This document shows, piece after piece, positions 1 through 13,333 of a stretch of 64,000 nt of DNA. Both the position numbers and the translations under genes were made by a program. Positions within the stretch are counted from its first letter, which is position 1, and each line of letters opens with the position of its first letter. Under the pieces are notes generated by a model. The model had not been told where the DNA came from and did not search any database. It was given only the letters and a program-made list of their open reading frames with translations. The stretch is from Zygnema cylindricum (Eukaryota > Streptophyta > Zygnematophyceae > Zygnematales > Zygnemataceae), in assembly GCA_037447655.1 (NCBI GenBank), contig JBBHKE010002126.1, forward strand, positions 1 to 64,000, given 5' to 3'.

Positions 1-255
1 CTCTCTCTCTAAGAGAGCTTGTAACTATAAAGGTCATCTTTGACCAGCCATAACTTACTGCTCAGGTGAGCAAATTCAGTGATTCTTTTTGCGTTTGACT
101 CAGGGGAGTCTTGTCCTCACAAGGGTGAGAGAAGTCAGAATATTTGTGTGCCTGGAGGGCGCTTATTCAGCGGGAAAGTAGAAGGGGCAAATATTATCCT
201 ATAGGCTTTACATAGGCTGCTCATTCTGTGGGTCAATGGAGACCACAGAATTTCA
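1..255. other. Non-satellite, hairpin-rich flank
   Basis: This stretch does not match the 40-bp satellite, which begins just after it. It holds a run of short inverted repeats: CT-rich 1-10 against 12-17, 32-36/41-45, 59-64/67-72, 97-101/106-110, 116-120/125-129, 160-163/169-172, the 8-bp palindrome at 198-205, and a 10-bp stem with one bulged base at 224-234/241-250. I see no coding frame of interest and no LTR or tRNA signature. It is cut by the window edge, so it may be the end of a larger insert. Identity unknown. Confidence 0.5.
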
Positions 256-3200
256 GTAAGATAACATTTCGTGTTAGCGCTAACAACTTGTTTAATTAAG
301 ATTACAGTTCTTGTTATTGCAAAATCTTTTTGTAATTTAGGTAACAATTTTTGTTATCGCTAACTGTTTGTGTAATTTAGGTAACAATTCTTGGTAAGGC
401 TAACAGTTTGTGTAATCTATGTAACAATTCTTGTTATCGCTAACTTTTTATGTAATTAAGGTAACAATTATTGTTATCGCTAACTTTTTGTGTAATTTAG
501 GTAACCGTTGTTGTTATCGCTAACTGTTTGTGTAATTTAGGTAAAATTCTTGTTATCGCTAATTGATTGTGTAATTTAGGTAATAATTCTTGTTATCGCA
601 AACAGTTTGTGTAATTTAGTTAACAATTCTTGTTCCCCCTAATAGTTTGTTTATTTTAGATAACAATTCCTATTATCGCTAACAGTTTGTGTAAGTTAGA
701 TAACAATTCTTGTTATTGCTAACTGTTTTTGTAATCTAGGTAAGAATTCTTGTTATCGCTAACTGTTTGTGTCATTTAGGTAACAATTTTTGATATCGCA
801 AATTGTTTGTGTAATTTAGGTAACAATTCCTCTTATCGCTGATAGTTTGTGTAAGTAAGATAAAAATTCTTGTTATCATTAACAACTTGTGTAATTAAGG
901 TGAAAAATCATGTAATCGCTAACTGTTTGTGTAATTTAGGTAACAATTCTTGTTATTTGTAACACTTTGTGTAAGTAAGATAACATTTTGTGTTAGCGCT
1001 ATTAGTTTGTGTAATTAAGATTACACTTCTTGTTATCGCTAAATTTTTTTGTGTATTAGGTAAATTCGTGTTATCGCTAACTGTTTGTGTAATTTAGGTA
1101 AAATTCTTGTTATCTCTAATTGTTCGTGTAATTTAGGTAACAATTCTTGTTATCGCTAATTGTTTATGTAATTTAGGTTACAATTCTTGTTATCCCTAAC
1201 AGTTTGTGTAAGTAAGATAACAATTCTTGTTATCGCTAACAGTTTGTGTAATTTAGGTAAAATTTATTGTTATCGCTAACTGTTTTTGTAATTTAGGTAA
1301 CAATTCTTGTTATCACTAACAGTTTATGTATTTTAGATATCAATTCATATTATTGCTAATTGTTTGTGTAATTAAGGTAACAATCCTTGTTATGGCTAAC
1401 AGTTTGTGCAATTAAGGAAACAATTCTTGTTATTGCTAACAATTTCTGTAATTAAGGTAACAATTCCTGTTATCGCTAACTGTTTCTGTAATTTAGGTAA
1501 CAATTCTTGTTTTTGGTAACTGTTTGTGTAATTTAGGAAACAATTCTTGTTAGAGCTAACAGTTTGTGTAAGTTAGATAACAATTCTTGTTATTGCTTAC
1601 TATTTGTGTAATTAAGGTAATAGATTTTGTTATCGCTAGAAGTTTGTGTATTTTAGGTAACAGTTCTTGTTATCGCTAATTGTTTGTGTAATTTAGGTAA
1701 CAATTCGTGTTATCGCTAACAGTTTGTGTATGTTACATAACAATTAATGTTAGCTCTAACTGTTTGTGTAACTTAGGTTACAATTATTGTTATCGCTAAC
1801 AGTTTGTGTATGTTAGATAACAATTCTTGTTAGCGCTAAAAGTTTTTGTAATTTAGATAACTGTTCCTATTATCGCTAAGTGATCCTATAATTTAGACAC
1901 CAATTCTTGTTATGGCTAACAGTTTGTGTAATTTAGGAAACTATTCCTGTTATCGCTAACAGTTTGTGTAATTTAGGTAACAATTTTTGTTCTCGCTAAC
2001 TGTTTGTGTAATTTAGGTAACAATTCTTGTTATCTCTTACTAATTGTGTAATTAACATAACAATTTATGTTAGCGCTAACTGTTTGTGTAATTTAGGTAA
2101 CAATTCATGTTAGCGCAATCAGTTTGTGTAAGTTAGGTAACTATTCTTGTTATCACTAACAGTTTGGGTAATTTAGGTAACAATTCTTGTTATCACTAAC
2201 AGTTTGGTTAATTTAGGTAACAACTTTTGTTATTGCTAACTCTTTCTGTAATCTAGGTAACAATTCTTGTTATCGCTAACTATTTGTGTCATTTAGGTAA
2301 CAATTATTGTTATCGCTAATTGTTTGTGTAATTTAGGTAACAATTCCTGTTATCGCTAACAGTTTTTGTAATTTAGGTAACAATTCTTTTTATTGCTAAC
2401 TCTTTGTGTAATTTAGGTAACAATTATTGTTAGCGCTAACAGTTTGTGTAAGTTAGATAACAATTCTTGTTATCGCTAACTGTTTCTGTAATCTAGGTAA
2501 CAATTTTTGTTAACGCTAACTGTTTGTGTCATTTAGGTCACAATATTTGTTAACGCTAATTGTTTGTGTAATTTAGGTAATAATTCTTGTTATCGCTAGC
2601 AGATTGTGTAAGTTACATAAAAATGCTTGTTATCGTTAACAACTTGTGTAATTTAAGTGAAAAATCCTGTAATCACTAACTAATTTTGTTATTTAGGTAA
2701 CAATTCTTGTTATCACTAACTGTTTGTGTAATTTAGGTAATTGTTCTTGTTATCGCTAACTGTTTGTGTAATTTAGGTAAAATTCTTGTTATCGCTAATT
2801 GATTGTATAATTTAGGTAACAATTCTTGTTATCGCAAACATTTTGTGTAATTTAGTTAACAATTCCTGTTACCCCTAACAGTTTGTGTATTTTAGATAAC
2901 AATTCCTATTATCGCTAAATGTTTGTGTAATTAAGGTAACAATTCTTGTTATGGCTAAGAGTTTGTGTAATTTAGGTAACAATTCCTGTTATTGGTAGCA
3001 TTTTGTGTAAGTAAGTTAACATTTCGTGTTAGCGCTAACAGTTTGTGTAATTTAGATTACAGTTCCTGTTATCGCTAACTCTTTGTATAATTTAGGTAAC
3101 AATTTTTGTTATCGCTAACTGTTTGTGTAATTTAGGTAACAATTCATGTTATCGCTAACTTTTTTTGTAATTTATGTAACAATTCTTGTTATCGCTAACT

Positions 3201-4651
3201 CTTTGTGTCATTTAGGTAACAATTCTTGTTAGCGCTAATAGTTTGTGTGAGTTAGATAATAATTCTTGTTATCGCTAACTGTTTTTGTAATTTAGGTAAG
3301 AATTCTTGTTATCGCTAATGTTTGTGTCATATAGGTAACAATTATTGTTATCGCTAATTGTTTCTGTAATTTTAGGTAACAATTCCTGTAATCGCTAACA
3401 GTTTGTGTAAGTTAGATAAATAATTTTGTTATCGTTTATAACTTGTGTAATTTAGGTGAAAAATTCTGTAATCGCTAACTATTTCTGTAGTTTAGGTAAC
3501 AGTTCATGTTATCGCTAATTGTTTGTGTATTTTAAGTAACAATTTCTGTTATTGGTAAAACTTTGTGTAAGTAAGATAACATTTAGTGTTAGCGCTAACA
3601 GTTTGTTTAATTAAGATTATTGTTCATGTTATTGCAAAATCTTTGTGTTATTTAGGTAACAATTTTTGTTATTGCTAACTGTTTGTGTAATTTAGGTAAC
3701 AATTCTTGGTAGCGCTAACAGTTTGTGTTATCTACGTAACAATTCTTGTTATCGCTAACTTTTTATGTAATTAAGGTAACAATTATTGTTATCGCTAACT
3801 GTTTGTGTAATTTAGGTAACCGTTCTTGTTATCGCTAACTATTTCTGTAATTAAGGTAAAAATCTTGTTATCGCTAATTGTTTGTGTAATTTAGGTAACA
3901 ATTCTTGTTATCGCTAATTGTTTGTGTAATTTAGGTAACAATTCCTGTTACCTATAACAGTTTGTGTAAGTTAGATAACAATTCTTGTTATCGCAAACAG
4001 TTTGTGTAATTTAGTTAACAATTCTTGTTATCGCTAACAGTTTGTGTATTTTAGATAACAATTCCTATTATCGTTAAATGTTTGTGTAATTTAGGAAACA
4101 ATTCTTGTTATCGCTAACAGTTTGTGAAATTTAGGTAACAATTCATGTTATCGCTAACAGTTTGTGTAATTTAGGTAACAATTCTAGTTATCGATAACTC
4201 TTTTTGTAGGTTAGATAACAATTCTTGTTATCACTAATAGTTTGTGTAAGTTAGATAACAATTCTTGTTATCGCTAACTGTTTCTGTAATCTACGTAACA
4301 ATTCTTGTAAACGCTAAGTGTTTGTGTCATTTAGGTAACAATATTTGTTATCGCTAATTGTTTGTGTAATTTAGGTAACAATTCCTGTTATCGCTAGTAG
4401 TTTGTGTAAGTTAGATAAAAATTATTGTTATCGTTATCAACTTTTGTTATTTATGTGAAAAATCCTATAATCGCTAACTGTTTTTGTAATTTAGGTAACA
4501 ATTCTTGTTATCACTAATTGTTTGTGTCATTTAGGTAACAATTCCTGTTATTGGTAACAGTTTGTATAAGTAAGATAACATTTCGTGTTAGCGCTAACAG
4601 TTTGTGTTATTCAAATTACAGTTTATGTTATTGCTAACTATTTCTGTAATT
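256..4651 (+). repeat. 40-bp satellite array, plus orientation (block 1)
   Basis: About 110 head-to-tail copies of a 40-bp unit. On + the unit reads gtaacaattcttgttatcgc and then taactgtttgtgtaatttag. Units differ by scattered substitutions and occasional 1-bp indels. Marked variants recur together: a unit with gtgaaaaatc, and some three to five units later one with gtaagataacatttcgtg. This pattern is seen near 900-1000, 3450-3600 and 4450-4590 and suggests higher-order repetition. The segment 260-480 closely resembles 3575-3795, about 83 units away. No gene is visible. Confidence 0.97.
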
Positions 4652-5340
4652 TATTGAAAAGTAAGCTTTAGTAAGTCTTAGAAATTTGAGTCTAGGACTT
4701 AGAATATTTTTGGAATACCAACTGTTCAATATTGACCGAATTTAGTGTGGATTTTTTGTAGTATCTACACGAATTGATATCTTTAAGTTAATTAGTGTGT
4801 AGGGCCGCCAATGAATGTAGACGTGATAAGAATCACCCGGATTTTTAGGGTATAGATATTGTTAGTGGACAATTCTGGTCCAAACACTTAGATTTTTGTT
4901 AGTACAGTGTCTGGTGAACCATGTACATACGTTTTAGATGTTTTCTAGATATTTTAGATGTTTTTAGATCTTTTGAGTATTTAGTTCAATTAGGATTGAT
5001 CATTTCAATACAGAATGTACATTCTACACAAGAATTAAGGAAATGAGAGCACTGAGTGCAGTTTAAGGTGTTTTATGCTCTATTGTCTATAATTTGCTTG
5101 TAGTACATGTTTGTTTGGTTGAAATACCTCTTTCGTTTGGAGTTACATATCTTACACTATAGATCTAGTCTTTTAGGCATTTCTCTTTGGGTTTGCTTCC
5201 GCTAACATGTCTGATAATGGCTCAGCTCCTATTGCAAGTGCTCCTATTAGCCCTAGTGCTCCACCTGCTCCTGCTGGTGCAAGTGTGGCTCCTAGTGGGA
5301 GTGGATCACAGCCGAGTCTTAATGCCCATGACCTTCAACA
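4652..5340 (+). mobile_element. Solo LTR, Copia family A
   Basis: A 689-bp LTR that starts TATTGAAAAG and ends CTTCAACA. It is flanked by the 5-bp target-site duplication TAATT (4647-4651 and 5341-5345), which is itself satellite sequence. The ends form an imperfect inverted repeat (TATTGAA/TTCAACA), with TA in place of the usual TG. No internal region is present, so it is a solo LTR left by LTR-LTR recombination. An ATG at 5207 opens the first 44 codons of gag (Ser/Pro/Ala-rich), which run in frame to the LTR end. It is nearly identical to the copies at 35363 and 39536. Confidence 0.93.
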
Positions 5341-8300
5341 TAATTTAGGTAACAACTTTTGTTATCGCTAACTGTTTGTGTAATTTAGATAACAATTCAT
5401 GTTATCGCTAACTTTTTCTGTAATTTATGTAACTATTCTTCTTATCACTAACTCTTTGTGTAATTTAGGTAACAAATTTTGTTAGCACTAACAGTTTGTG
5501 TAAGTTAGAAAACAATTTTTGTTATCGCTACTTTTTCTGTAATTTATGTAACAATTCTTGTTTTCACAAACTTTTTGTGTAATTTAGGTAACAATTCTTG
5601 TTAGCGCTAAGAACTTGTGTAAGTTAGATAAAAATTCTTGTTATCATTAACAACTTGTGTAATTTAGGTGAAAAATCTTGTAATCGCCAACAGTTTGTGT
5701 AATTTAGGTAACTATTCTTGTTATCGCTAATTGTTTGTTTATTTTAGGTAACAATTCCTGTTATTGGTAACACTTTGTTTAACTAAGATAACATTTTGTG
5801 TTAGCGCTAACAGTTTGTGTAATTAAGATTACAGTTCCTGTTATCGCTTAATCTTTCTGAAATTTAGGTAACAATTCTTGTTATCACTAACTGTTTGTGT
5901 AATTTAGGTAACAATTATTGTTAGCGCTAATAGTTTGTGTAATCTACGTAACAATTCTTTTTATTGCTAACTTTTTATGTAATTAAAGCTAACAATTCCT
6001 GTTATCTCTAACTATTTGTGAAATTTAGGTAACAGTTCTTATTATTGCTAACAGTTTGTGTTATTCAGGTTAAATTCTTGTTATCGCTAATTGTTTCTGT
6101 AATTTAGGTAACAATTCTTGTTATTGCTAATTGTTTGTGTAATTTAGGTAACAATTAATGTTATTACTAACAGTTTGTGTAAGTTGGATAACAATTCTTG
6201 TTATCGCTAACTGTTTGTGTAATTTAGGTAACATTTCTTGTAAGCACTAACAGTTTGTGTAATTTAGGTGACAAATCTTGTTATCGCTAACAGTTTGTGT
6301 ATTCTAGATATCGATTAATGTTATCGCTAACTGTTTGTGTAATTTACGTAACAATTTTTGTTAAGGCTAAGAGTTTGTGCTATTAAGGTAACAATTCTTG
6401 TTATTGCTAACAGTTTTTATAATTTAGGTAACAATTGATGTTATCGCTAACTGTTTGTGTTAATTAGGTAACGATATTTGTTAACGCTAATTGTTTGTGT
6501 AATTCAGGTAACAATTGTGTTATCGCTAGCAGTTTGTGTAAGTTAGATAAAAATTCTTGTTATCGTTAACAACTTGTGTAATTTAAGTGAAAAATCTTGT
6601 AATTGCTAACTTTTTTGTAATTTAGGTAACAATTTCTGTTATCTCTAAGTGTTTGTGTAATTTAGGTAACAATTTCTGTTATTGGTAATAGTTTGTGTAA
6701 GTAAGATAACATTTCGTGTTAGCGCTAACGGTTTGTGTAATATAGGTATTAATTCTTGTTATCGCTAAATATTTGTGTATTTTAGGTAACGATTCTTGTT
6801 CTCGCTTACTAATTGTGTAATTTAGGTAACAATTCTACTTATCGCTAACAGATTGTGTAAGTTAGGTAACGAATTTGTTAGCTTTAAAAGTTTGAGTAAG
6901 TTAGATAACAATTCTTGTTAGCGCTAACTGTTTGTGTAATTTAGGTAACAGTTCTTGTTATCGCTAACTGATTCTGTAATTTAGGTAACAATTCTTGTTA
7001 TTGCAAATTTTTTATGTAATTTAGGTAACAATTCTTGTTATTGCTACTTGTTTCAGTAATTTAGGTAACAATTATTGTTATCGCTAATAGTTTGTGTAAT
7101 TTAGGCATCAATTCTTGTTATCGCTAAAAGTTTGTGTAATTTAGATTACAATTCTAGTTATCGCTAACAGTTTGTGTAATTTAGATAATAATTTCTATTA
7201 TCGCTAAATGTTTGTGTAATTGAGGTAACAATTCATGTTATCGCTATTGTTTGTGTTAGTTAGGTAACCATTCTTGTTAGCTCTATCAGTGTGTGTAAAT
7301 TAGAAAACAATTCTTGTTATCGCTAATTGTTTAGGTAAGTTAGAAAACCATTATTGTTATCGCTAATAGTTTGTGTAATTTAGGTAACAATCCTTGTTAT
7401 CGATAACAGTTTGTGTAAGTTAGGTAACCATTCTTGTTAGCGCTAACCGTTTGTGTGAGTTAGATAACACTTTTTGTTATCTCTAACTATTTTTGTAATT
7501 AGGTCACAATTTTTGTTATTGCCGACTGTTTGTGTAATTTAGGAAACAATTCTTGTTATCGCTAACTGTTTTTGTAAGTTAGATAACAATTCTTGTTATT
7601 GCTAACTGTTTGTGTAATTTAGGTATTAATTCGTGTTATCGCTAACTGTTTCTGTAATTTAGGTAACAATTCTTGTTATCGCTAATTGTTTGTGTATTTC
7701 AGGTGATAATTTTTGTTATGGCTAATTGTTTGTGTAATTTAGGTAACAAATCTTGTTATTGCTAACAGTTTGTGTAACTTAGGTAACCATTCTTGTTAGC
7801 TCTAACAGTGTGTGTAATTTAGGTAACAATTCCTGTTATCGCTAACAGTATTTGTAAGTTAGATAACAATTAATGTTAACGCAAAAAGGTTGTGTAGTTT
7901 GAATTATAATTCCTATTAACCCTATGTTTGTGTAATTTAGGTAAAAATTCCTGTTATCGCTAACTGTTTGTGTAATTAAGGCACCATTCCCTATTATCGC
8001 TAAATGTTTGTGAAATTTAGTTAACAACAATTGTTTTTATCGCTAATTGTTTGTGTAATTTAGGTAACAATTCTTGATATCGATATATGTTTGTGTAAGT
8101 TAGATAACAATTCTTGTTATCGCTAACAGTTTGTGTAAGTTAGATAACAATTTTTGTTGTTGCTAAATGTTTGTGTAATTTAGGTAACAATTCCTGTTAG
8201 CGCTAACAGTTTGTGTAATTTAGATTAAAATTCTTGTTATCACTAATAGTTTGTGTAATTTATATAACAATTCTTGTTAGCGCTAAATGTTTGTGTAATT

Positions 8301-11300
8301 TATAAAAGAATTCCTGTTAACGCAAAAAATTTGTGTAATTTAGATAACAATTTATGTTATCGCTAACTGTTTGTGTAATTTCGGTAACAATTCCTGTTAG
8401 CGCTAACTGTTTGTGTAATTTAGATAACAATTCTTTTTATCACTAACAGTTTGTGTAAGCACGGTAACTACTCTTGTTAGCGTTAACAGTTTGTGTAAGT
8501 TATATAACAATTCTTGTTGGCGCTAACTGTTTTTGTAAATTAGGTAACAATTTTTGTTATCGCTAATTGTTTGTGTTATAGAGTAAACAATACATGTTAG
8601 CGCTAACTATTTGTGTAATTTAGGTAATAATTCTTGTTATCGCTAACTATTTGTTTTATTTAGGTAACAATTCTTGTTATAGCTAACTGTTTCTGTAATT
8701 GAGGTCATAGTTCTTGTTATCGCTAATTGTTTGTGTAATTTAGGTAAGAATTCGTGTTTATCACTAACTGTTTGTGTAATTTAGGTAACAATTCTTGCTA
8801 TCTAACTGTTTGTGTAATTAAGGTTATAATTCTTGTTATCGCTAAGAGTTTGTGTAATTTAGGTAACAATTATTGTTATCGCTAATTGTTTGTGTAATTT
8901 AGGTAACAATTATTGTTATCGCTAATAGTTTGTGTAATTTAGATTATAATTCCTGTTATCGCTAACACATTGTGTAAGTTAGGTAACCATTCTTGTTAGC
9001 TTTAAAAGTTTGTGTATGTTAGGTAACAATTCTTGTTATTGCTAATTGTTTCAATAATTTAGGTAACAATTATTGTTATCGCTAACAGTTTGTGTAATTT
9101 AGGCAAAAAAAATTGTTATCGCTTACAATTTGTGTAATTTAGATAACAATTCCTATTATCGCTAACTGTTTGTGTAATTTAGGTAACAATTGATGTTATC
9201 GCTATTGTTTGTGTTAGTTAGGTAACCATTCTTGTTAACTCTAACAGTGTGGGTAAATTAGAAAACAATTCTTGTTATCGCTAATTGTTTAGGTAATTTA
9301 GGTAACAATTCCTGTTATAGCTAACTGTTTGTATAAGTTAAGTAACCATTATTGTTAGCTCTAACTATTTGTGTAAGTTAGAAAACAATTCTTGTTATCG
9401 CTAATAGTTTGTGTAATTTAGGTAACAATCCTTGTTATCGATAACAATTTGTGTAAGATAGGTAACCATTCTTGTTGGCACTATCCGTTTGTGTAAGTTA
9501 GATAACATTTTTTGTTATCTCTAACTATTTTTGTAATTTAGGAAACAATTTTTGTTATCGCTAATAGTTTATGTAATTAAGGAAACAATTCTTGTTATCC
9601 CTAATAGTTTTTGTAAGTTAGATAATAATTCTTGTTATCGCTAAGTGTTAGTGTAGTTTAGATTACAATTCTTGTTAACGCTAACAGTTTGTGTAATTTA
9701 GGTAAAAATTCTTGTTATCGCTAACTATTTGTGTAATTTAGAAAACATTTCTTGTTATCGCTAATAGTTTGTGTAATTTAGATTATAATTCCTGTTATCG
9801 CTAACACATTGTGTAAGTTTAGGTAACCATTCTTGTTAGCTTTAAAAGTTTGTGTATGTTAGGTAACAATTCTTGTTATTGCTAATTGTTTCAATAATTT
9901 AGGTAACAATTATTGTTATCGCTAACAGTTTGTGTAATTTATGTGTAATTTAGGTAACAATTCTTGTTATTGCTAACAGTTTGGGTAATTTAGGTAACAA
10001 TTCATGTTATCGCTAACTATTTCTGTAATTGAGGTCACAGTTCTTGTTATCGCTAATTGTTTGTGTAATTTAGGTAACAATTCCTATTTATCGCTAACTG
10101 TTTGTGTAATTTAGGTAATAATTATTTTTATCTCTAATAATTTGTGTAATTTAGATTACTATTCCTGTTATCGCTAACAGATTGTGTAAGTTAGGTAACC
10201 ATTATTGTTAGCTTTAACAGTTTGTGTATGTTAGGTAACAATTCTTGTTATCGCTAATTGTTTCAAAAATTTAGGTAACAATTATTGTTATCGTTAACAG
10301 TTTGTGTAATTTAGGAAAAAAAAATTGTTATCGCTTACAGTTTGTGTAATTTAGATAACAATTCCTATTATCGCTATTTATTTGTGTAATTTAGGTAACT
10401 ATTCATGTTATTGCTATTGTTTGTGTTAGTTAGGTAACCATTCTTGTTAACTCTAACAGTGTGTGTAAATTAGAAAACAATTCTTGTTATCGCTAATTGT
10501 TTAGGTAATTTAGGTAACAATTCTTGTTATCGCTAACTGTTTGTGTAAATTAGGTAACCATTCTTGTTAGCTCTAACTATTTGTGTAAGTTAGAAAACAA
10601 TTATTGTTATCGCTTATAGTTTGTGTAATTTAGGTAACAATCCTTGTTATCGATAACAGTTTGTGTAAGATAGGTAACCATTCTTGTTGGCACTAACCGT
10701 TTGTGTAAGTTAGATAACATTTTTTGTTATCTCTAACTATTTTTGTAATTTAGGAAACAATTCTTGTTATCGCTAATTGTTTATGTAATTAAGGAAACAA
10801 TTCTTGTTATCCCTAATAGTTTTTGTAAGTTAGATAACAATTCTTGTTATCGCTAAGTGTTAGTGTAGTTTAGATTACAATTCCTATTAACGCTAACTGT
10901 TTGTGTAATTTAGGTAAAAATTCTTGTTATCGCTAACTGTTTGTGTAATTTAGGAACCATTTCTTCTTATTGCTAACTGTTTGTGTAATTTAGGTAACAA
11001 TTCTTGTTATCGCTAAATTTTTGTGTTATTTAGGTAAAAATTCTTGTGATCGCTAACAGTTTGTGTAATTAGATTACAATTCGTGTTAGCGCTAAATGTT
11101 TGTGTTATTTAGAAAACAATTCCTGTTAAAACAAACAGTTTGTGTAATTTAGATAACAATTCATGTTATCGCTAACTGTTTGTGTAATTTAAATAACAAT
11201 TTTTGTAAGCGCTATTTTTTTGTGTAATTTAGATAACAATTTTTGTTATCGCTAACAGTTTGTGTAAGCTAGGTAACTATTCTTGTAACCGCTAACAGTT

Positions 11301-11991
11301 TGTGTAAGTTATATAACAATTCTTGTTGGCGCTAACTGTTTGTGTAAATTAGGTAACAATTCTTGTTATCGCTAATTAATTGTGTTATTTAGGTAACAAT
11401 ACCTGTTAGCGCTAACTATTTGTGTAATTTAGGTAATATTTCTTGTTATTGCTAAGTGTTTCTGTAATTTAGGTAATAATTCTTTTTATTGCTAACTGTT
11501 TGTGTAATTTAGGTAACAATTCCTGTTTATCACTAACTGTTTGTGTAATTTAGGTAACAATTATTGTTATCGCTAACTTTTTGTGTAATTTAGGTTACAA
11601 TTCTTGTTATCGCTAAAAAATTGTGTATTTTAGGTAACAATTCTTGTTATCGCTAATTGTTTGTGTAATTTAGGTAACAATTCGTTTTATTGGTAACAGT
11701 TTGTGTAAGTAAGATAACATTTCGTGTTAGCGCTAATAGTTTGTGTAATTTAGATTATAGTTCCTGTTATCGCTAACTCTTTTTGTAATTTAGGTAACAA
11801 TTTTTGGTATCGCTAACTGTTTGTGTAATTTAGGTAACAATTCTTCGTAGCGCTAATAGTTTGTGTAATCTACGTAACAATTCTTGTTATCGCTAACTTT
11901 TTATGTAATTAAGGTAACAATTATTGTTATCGCTAAATGTTTGTGTAATTTAGGTAACCGTTCTTGTAATCGCTAACTGTTTGTGTAATTT
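5341..11991 (+). repeat. 40-bp satellite array, plus orientation (block 2)
   Basis: About 166 units in the same orientation as block 1. Higher-order structure is visible. A group of variant units (attataattcctg, then cacattgtgtaag, then gttagctttaaaag, then a unit with tttcaataattt) occurs near 8940, again near 9780 about 21 units later, and in a more diverged form near 10150. Another variant group (gtaagttagataaca followed by ttgttatctctaactattttt) is near 7440, 9480 and 10690. The segment from about 11200 is copied about 2.96 kb further right. No gene is visible. Confidence 0.96.
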
Positions 11992-13333
11992 GTTGTTATT
12001 TGGTCTAAAATAGACCGCAGAAGCAACCCAAACTATCAAATAAAATGTTAAGCAAAGCTAAGCCAATGAACAATCATTTGAAATGCATCCTCCATTTAAC
12101 ATACATGCATACACAGATGCAATCATTCATCCGCACATAGGCGGAGCAATCATCCGTACACAGACAAAGCAAGCATGCATACACAGATGCATAAATAACA
12201 TTTAGGGTTACATGAAAATCACAAGGAACCCTAAGACAAATGCATAAATAATGCATATCAAACACACATAAAATTAACACATATATATAATAATAAATGA
12301 ATGCATCACATATAAACAAAAGTATAATCAGATGATAAATGTATCATTTAAATGCATGACCTAATCAGCAACCCTAAAAGTCTACATATTCGGTCCCTAC
12401 TTTTTATGCTAAGCATTGATGATTTCGCTAACAAAGCTCATAGTTATATATAAACTTGAAATCAACAAATCACTAATTGTCAAAATATCCAACATAACTT
12501 CCACTAAAACATAATATCCTATTACGACATAAATCCTAAGTGGAAATTACGTAACTATCATTATCTCCTATTTAAACATGATAACCTACTATTAAGAATA
12601 AACTAATCGTAAGCGTACACTTGAAAGCCAGGCAATCGTAAACGTACATTTGTCTGCAAATACGACACATAAATTAGACTGTCCAAACCCTAATTGGCCA
12701 TATTAACATTATAATAAACTCTAATTAATTAATACAAATAACATAAACCAATGTTGTTCCAAATATTTACAGGTTCACAAAATCTTATATTGAGTCATGG
12801 TGAATAAATCAGCAGGACTTTGCGAATCTCGTTAAAGCATCCGGGACGTCCAAAAATAAATATTGTGTGATTGACGCGATTTTGCGTCACCACTACTTGA
12901 ATATAACGCGGCCTTTGTCACCCTTGATGTTGCGCCACGTGGCCCCAAAGTCTAGTTAACGAAAAGACGTCAACTCATCCAAATCAAACCGTACCGTACC
13001 CACGTGCTTCGTCATAAATATCGCCTGCCAAAATAAAGGTACACATGTCCCAAAAAGATTCACTGTACCTTCTCCATAGCTGTCGTCTGTCCCATTCTGT
13101 TTTGTACGTGCGACGTACTATTTTAACCTTTCAGAATATTTTACATCGGATCGCTTCCTGATACGCCGTCCATTTCACTTACGCATTCCGCGCCACTCAA
13201 TTAGTCAATAAATTTTAATCGTACAATAAACCTCCAATCCACAAATCCGTTCGATCCTCCACATTAATAAACTAATTACGTACGCAGGAAATACGCGCAC
13301 TAACGTGCGAAACTGAATCTTCCAAAAAAAATA
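11992..13333. other. 1342-bp island, copy 1 (unknown insertion)
   Basis: A non-satellite segment set inside the array and flanked by the 6-bp direct repeat TAATTT (11986-11991 and 13334-13339), which looks like a target-site duplication. It starts GTTGTTATTTGG and ends in an A-rich run (CCAAAAAAAATA). Near the left end is a perfect hairpin, GGTCTA-AAA-TAGACC. Internal features are a repeated catacacagatgca motif, several ACGT-core palindromes including CACGTG and GACGTC, and a GACGC/GCGTC hairpin near 12877. I see no convincing terminal inverted repeat, helitron end or coding domain; the 81-codon minus-strand frame at 12074-12319 has no recognisable domain. A retroposed sequence is possible because of the A-rich end. 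Function unknown. Confidence 0.7.

Noticed and set aside
256-4651. CRISPR array because of short regular repeats
   Set aside because: Repeats are directly head-to-tail with no unique spacers, the context is eukaryotic retroelements, and no cas genes are present.
12074-12319. An 81-codon minus-strand frame, identical in both islands (also 15035-15280), as a conserved gene
   Set aside because: It lies within the 650 bases that are identical at DNA level because of recent duplication or conversion, and it is Cys/Tyr-rich without a recognisable domain. The identity is not evidence of selection on protein.
12000-12420. Telomere-like repeats (aaccctaa and ttagggtt words) in the island
   Set aside because: Only isolated single words occur, with no tandem run.
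11992-13333. Helitron, because of the hairpin near one end
   Set aside because: No CTRR end after the hairpin, no TC start at the other end, and the flanks show a TAATTT duplication, which helitrons do not make.
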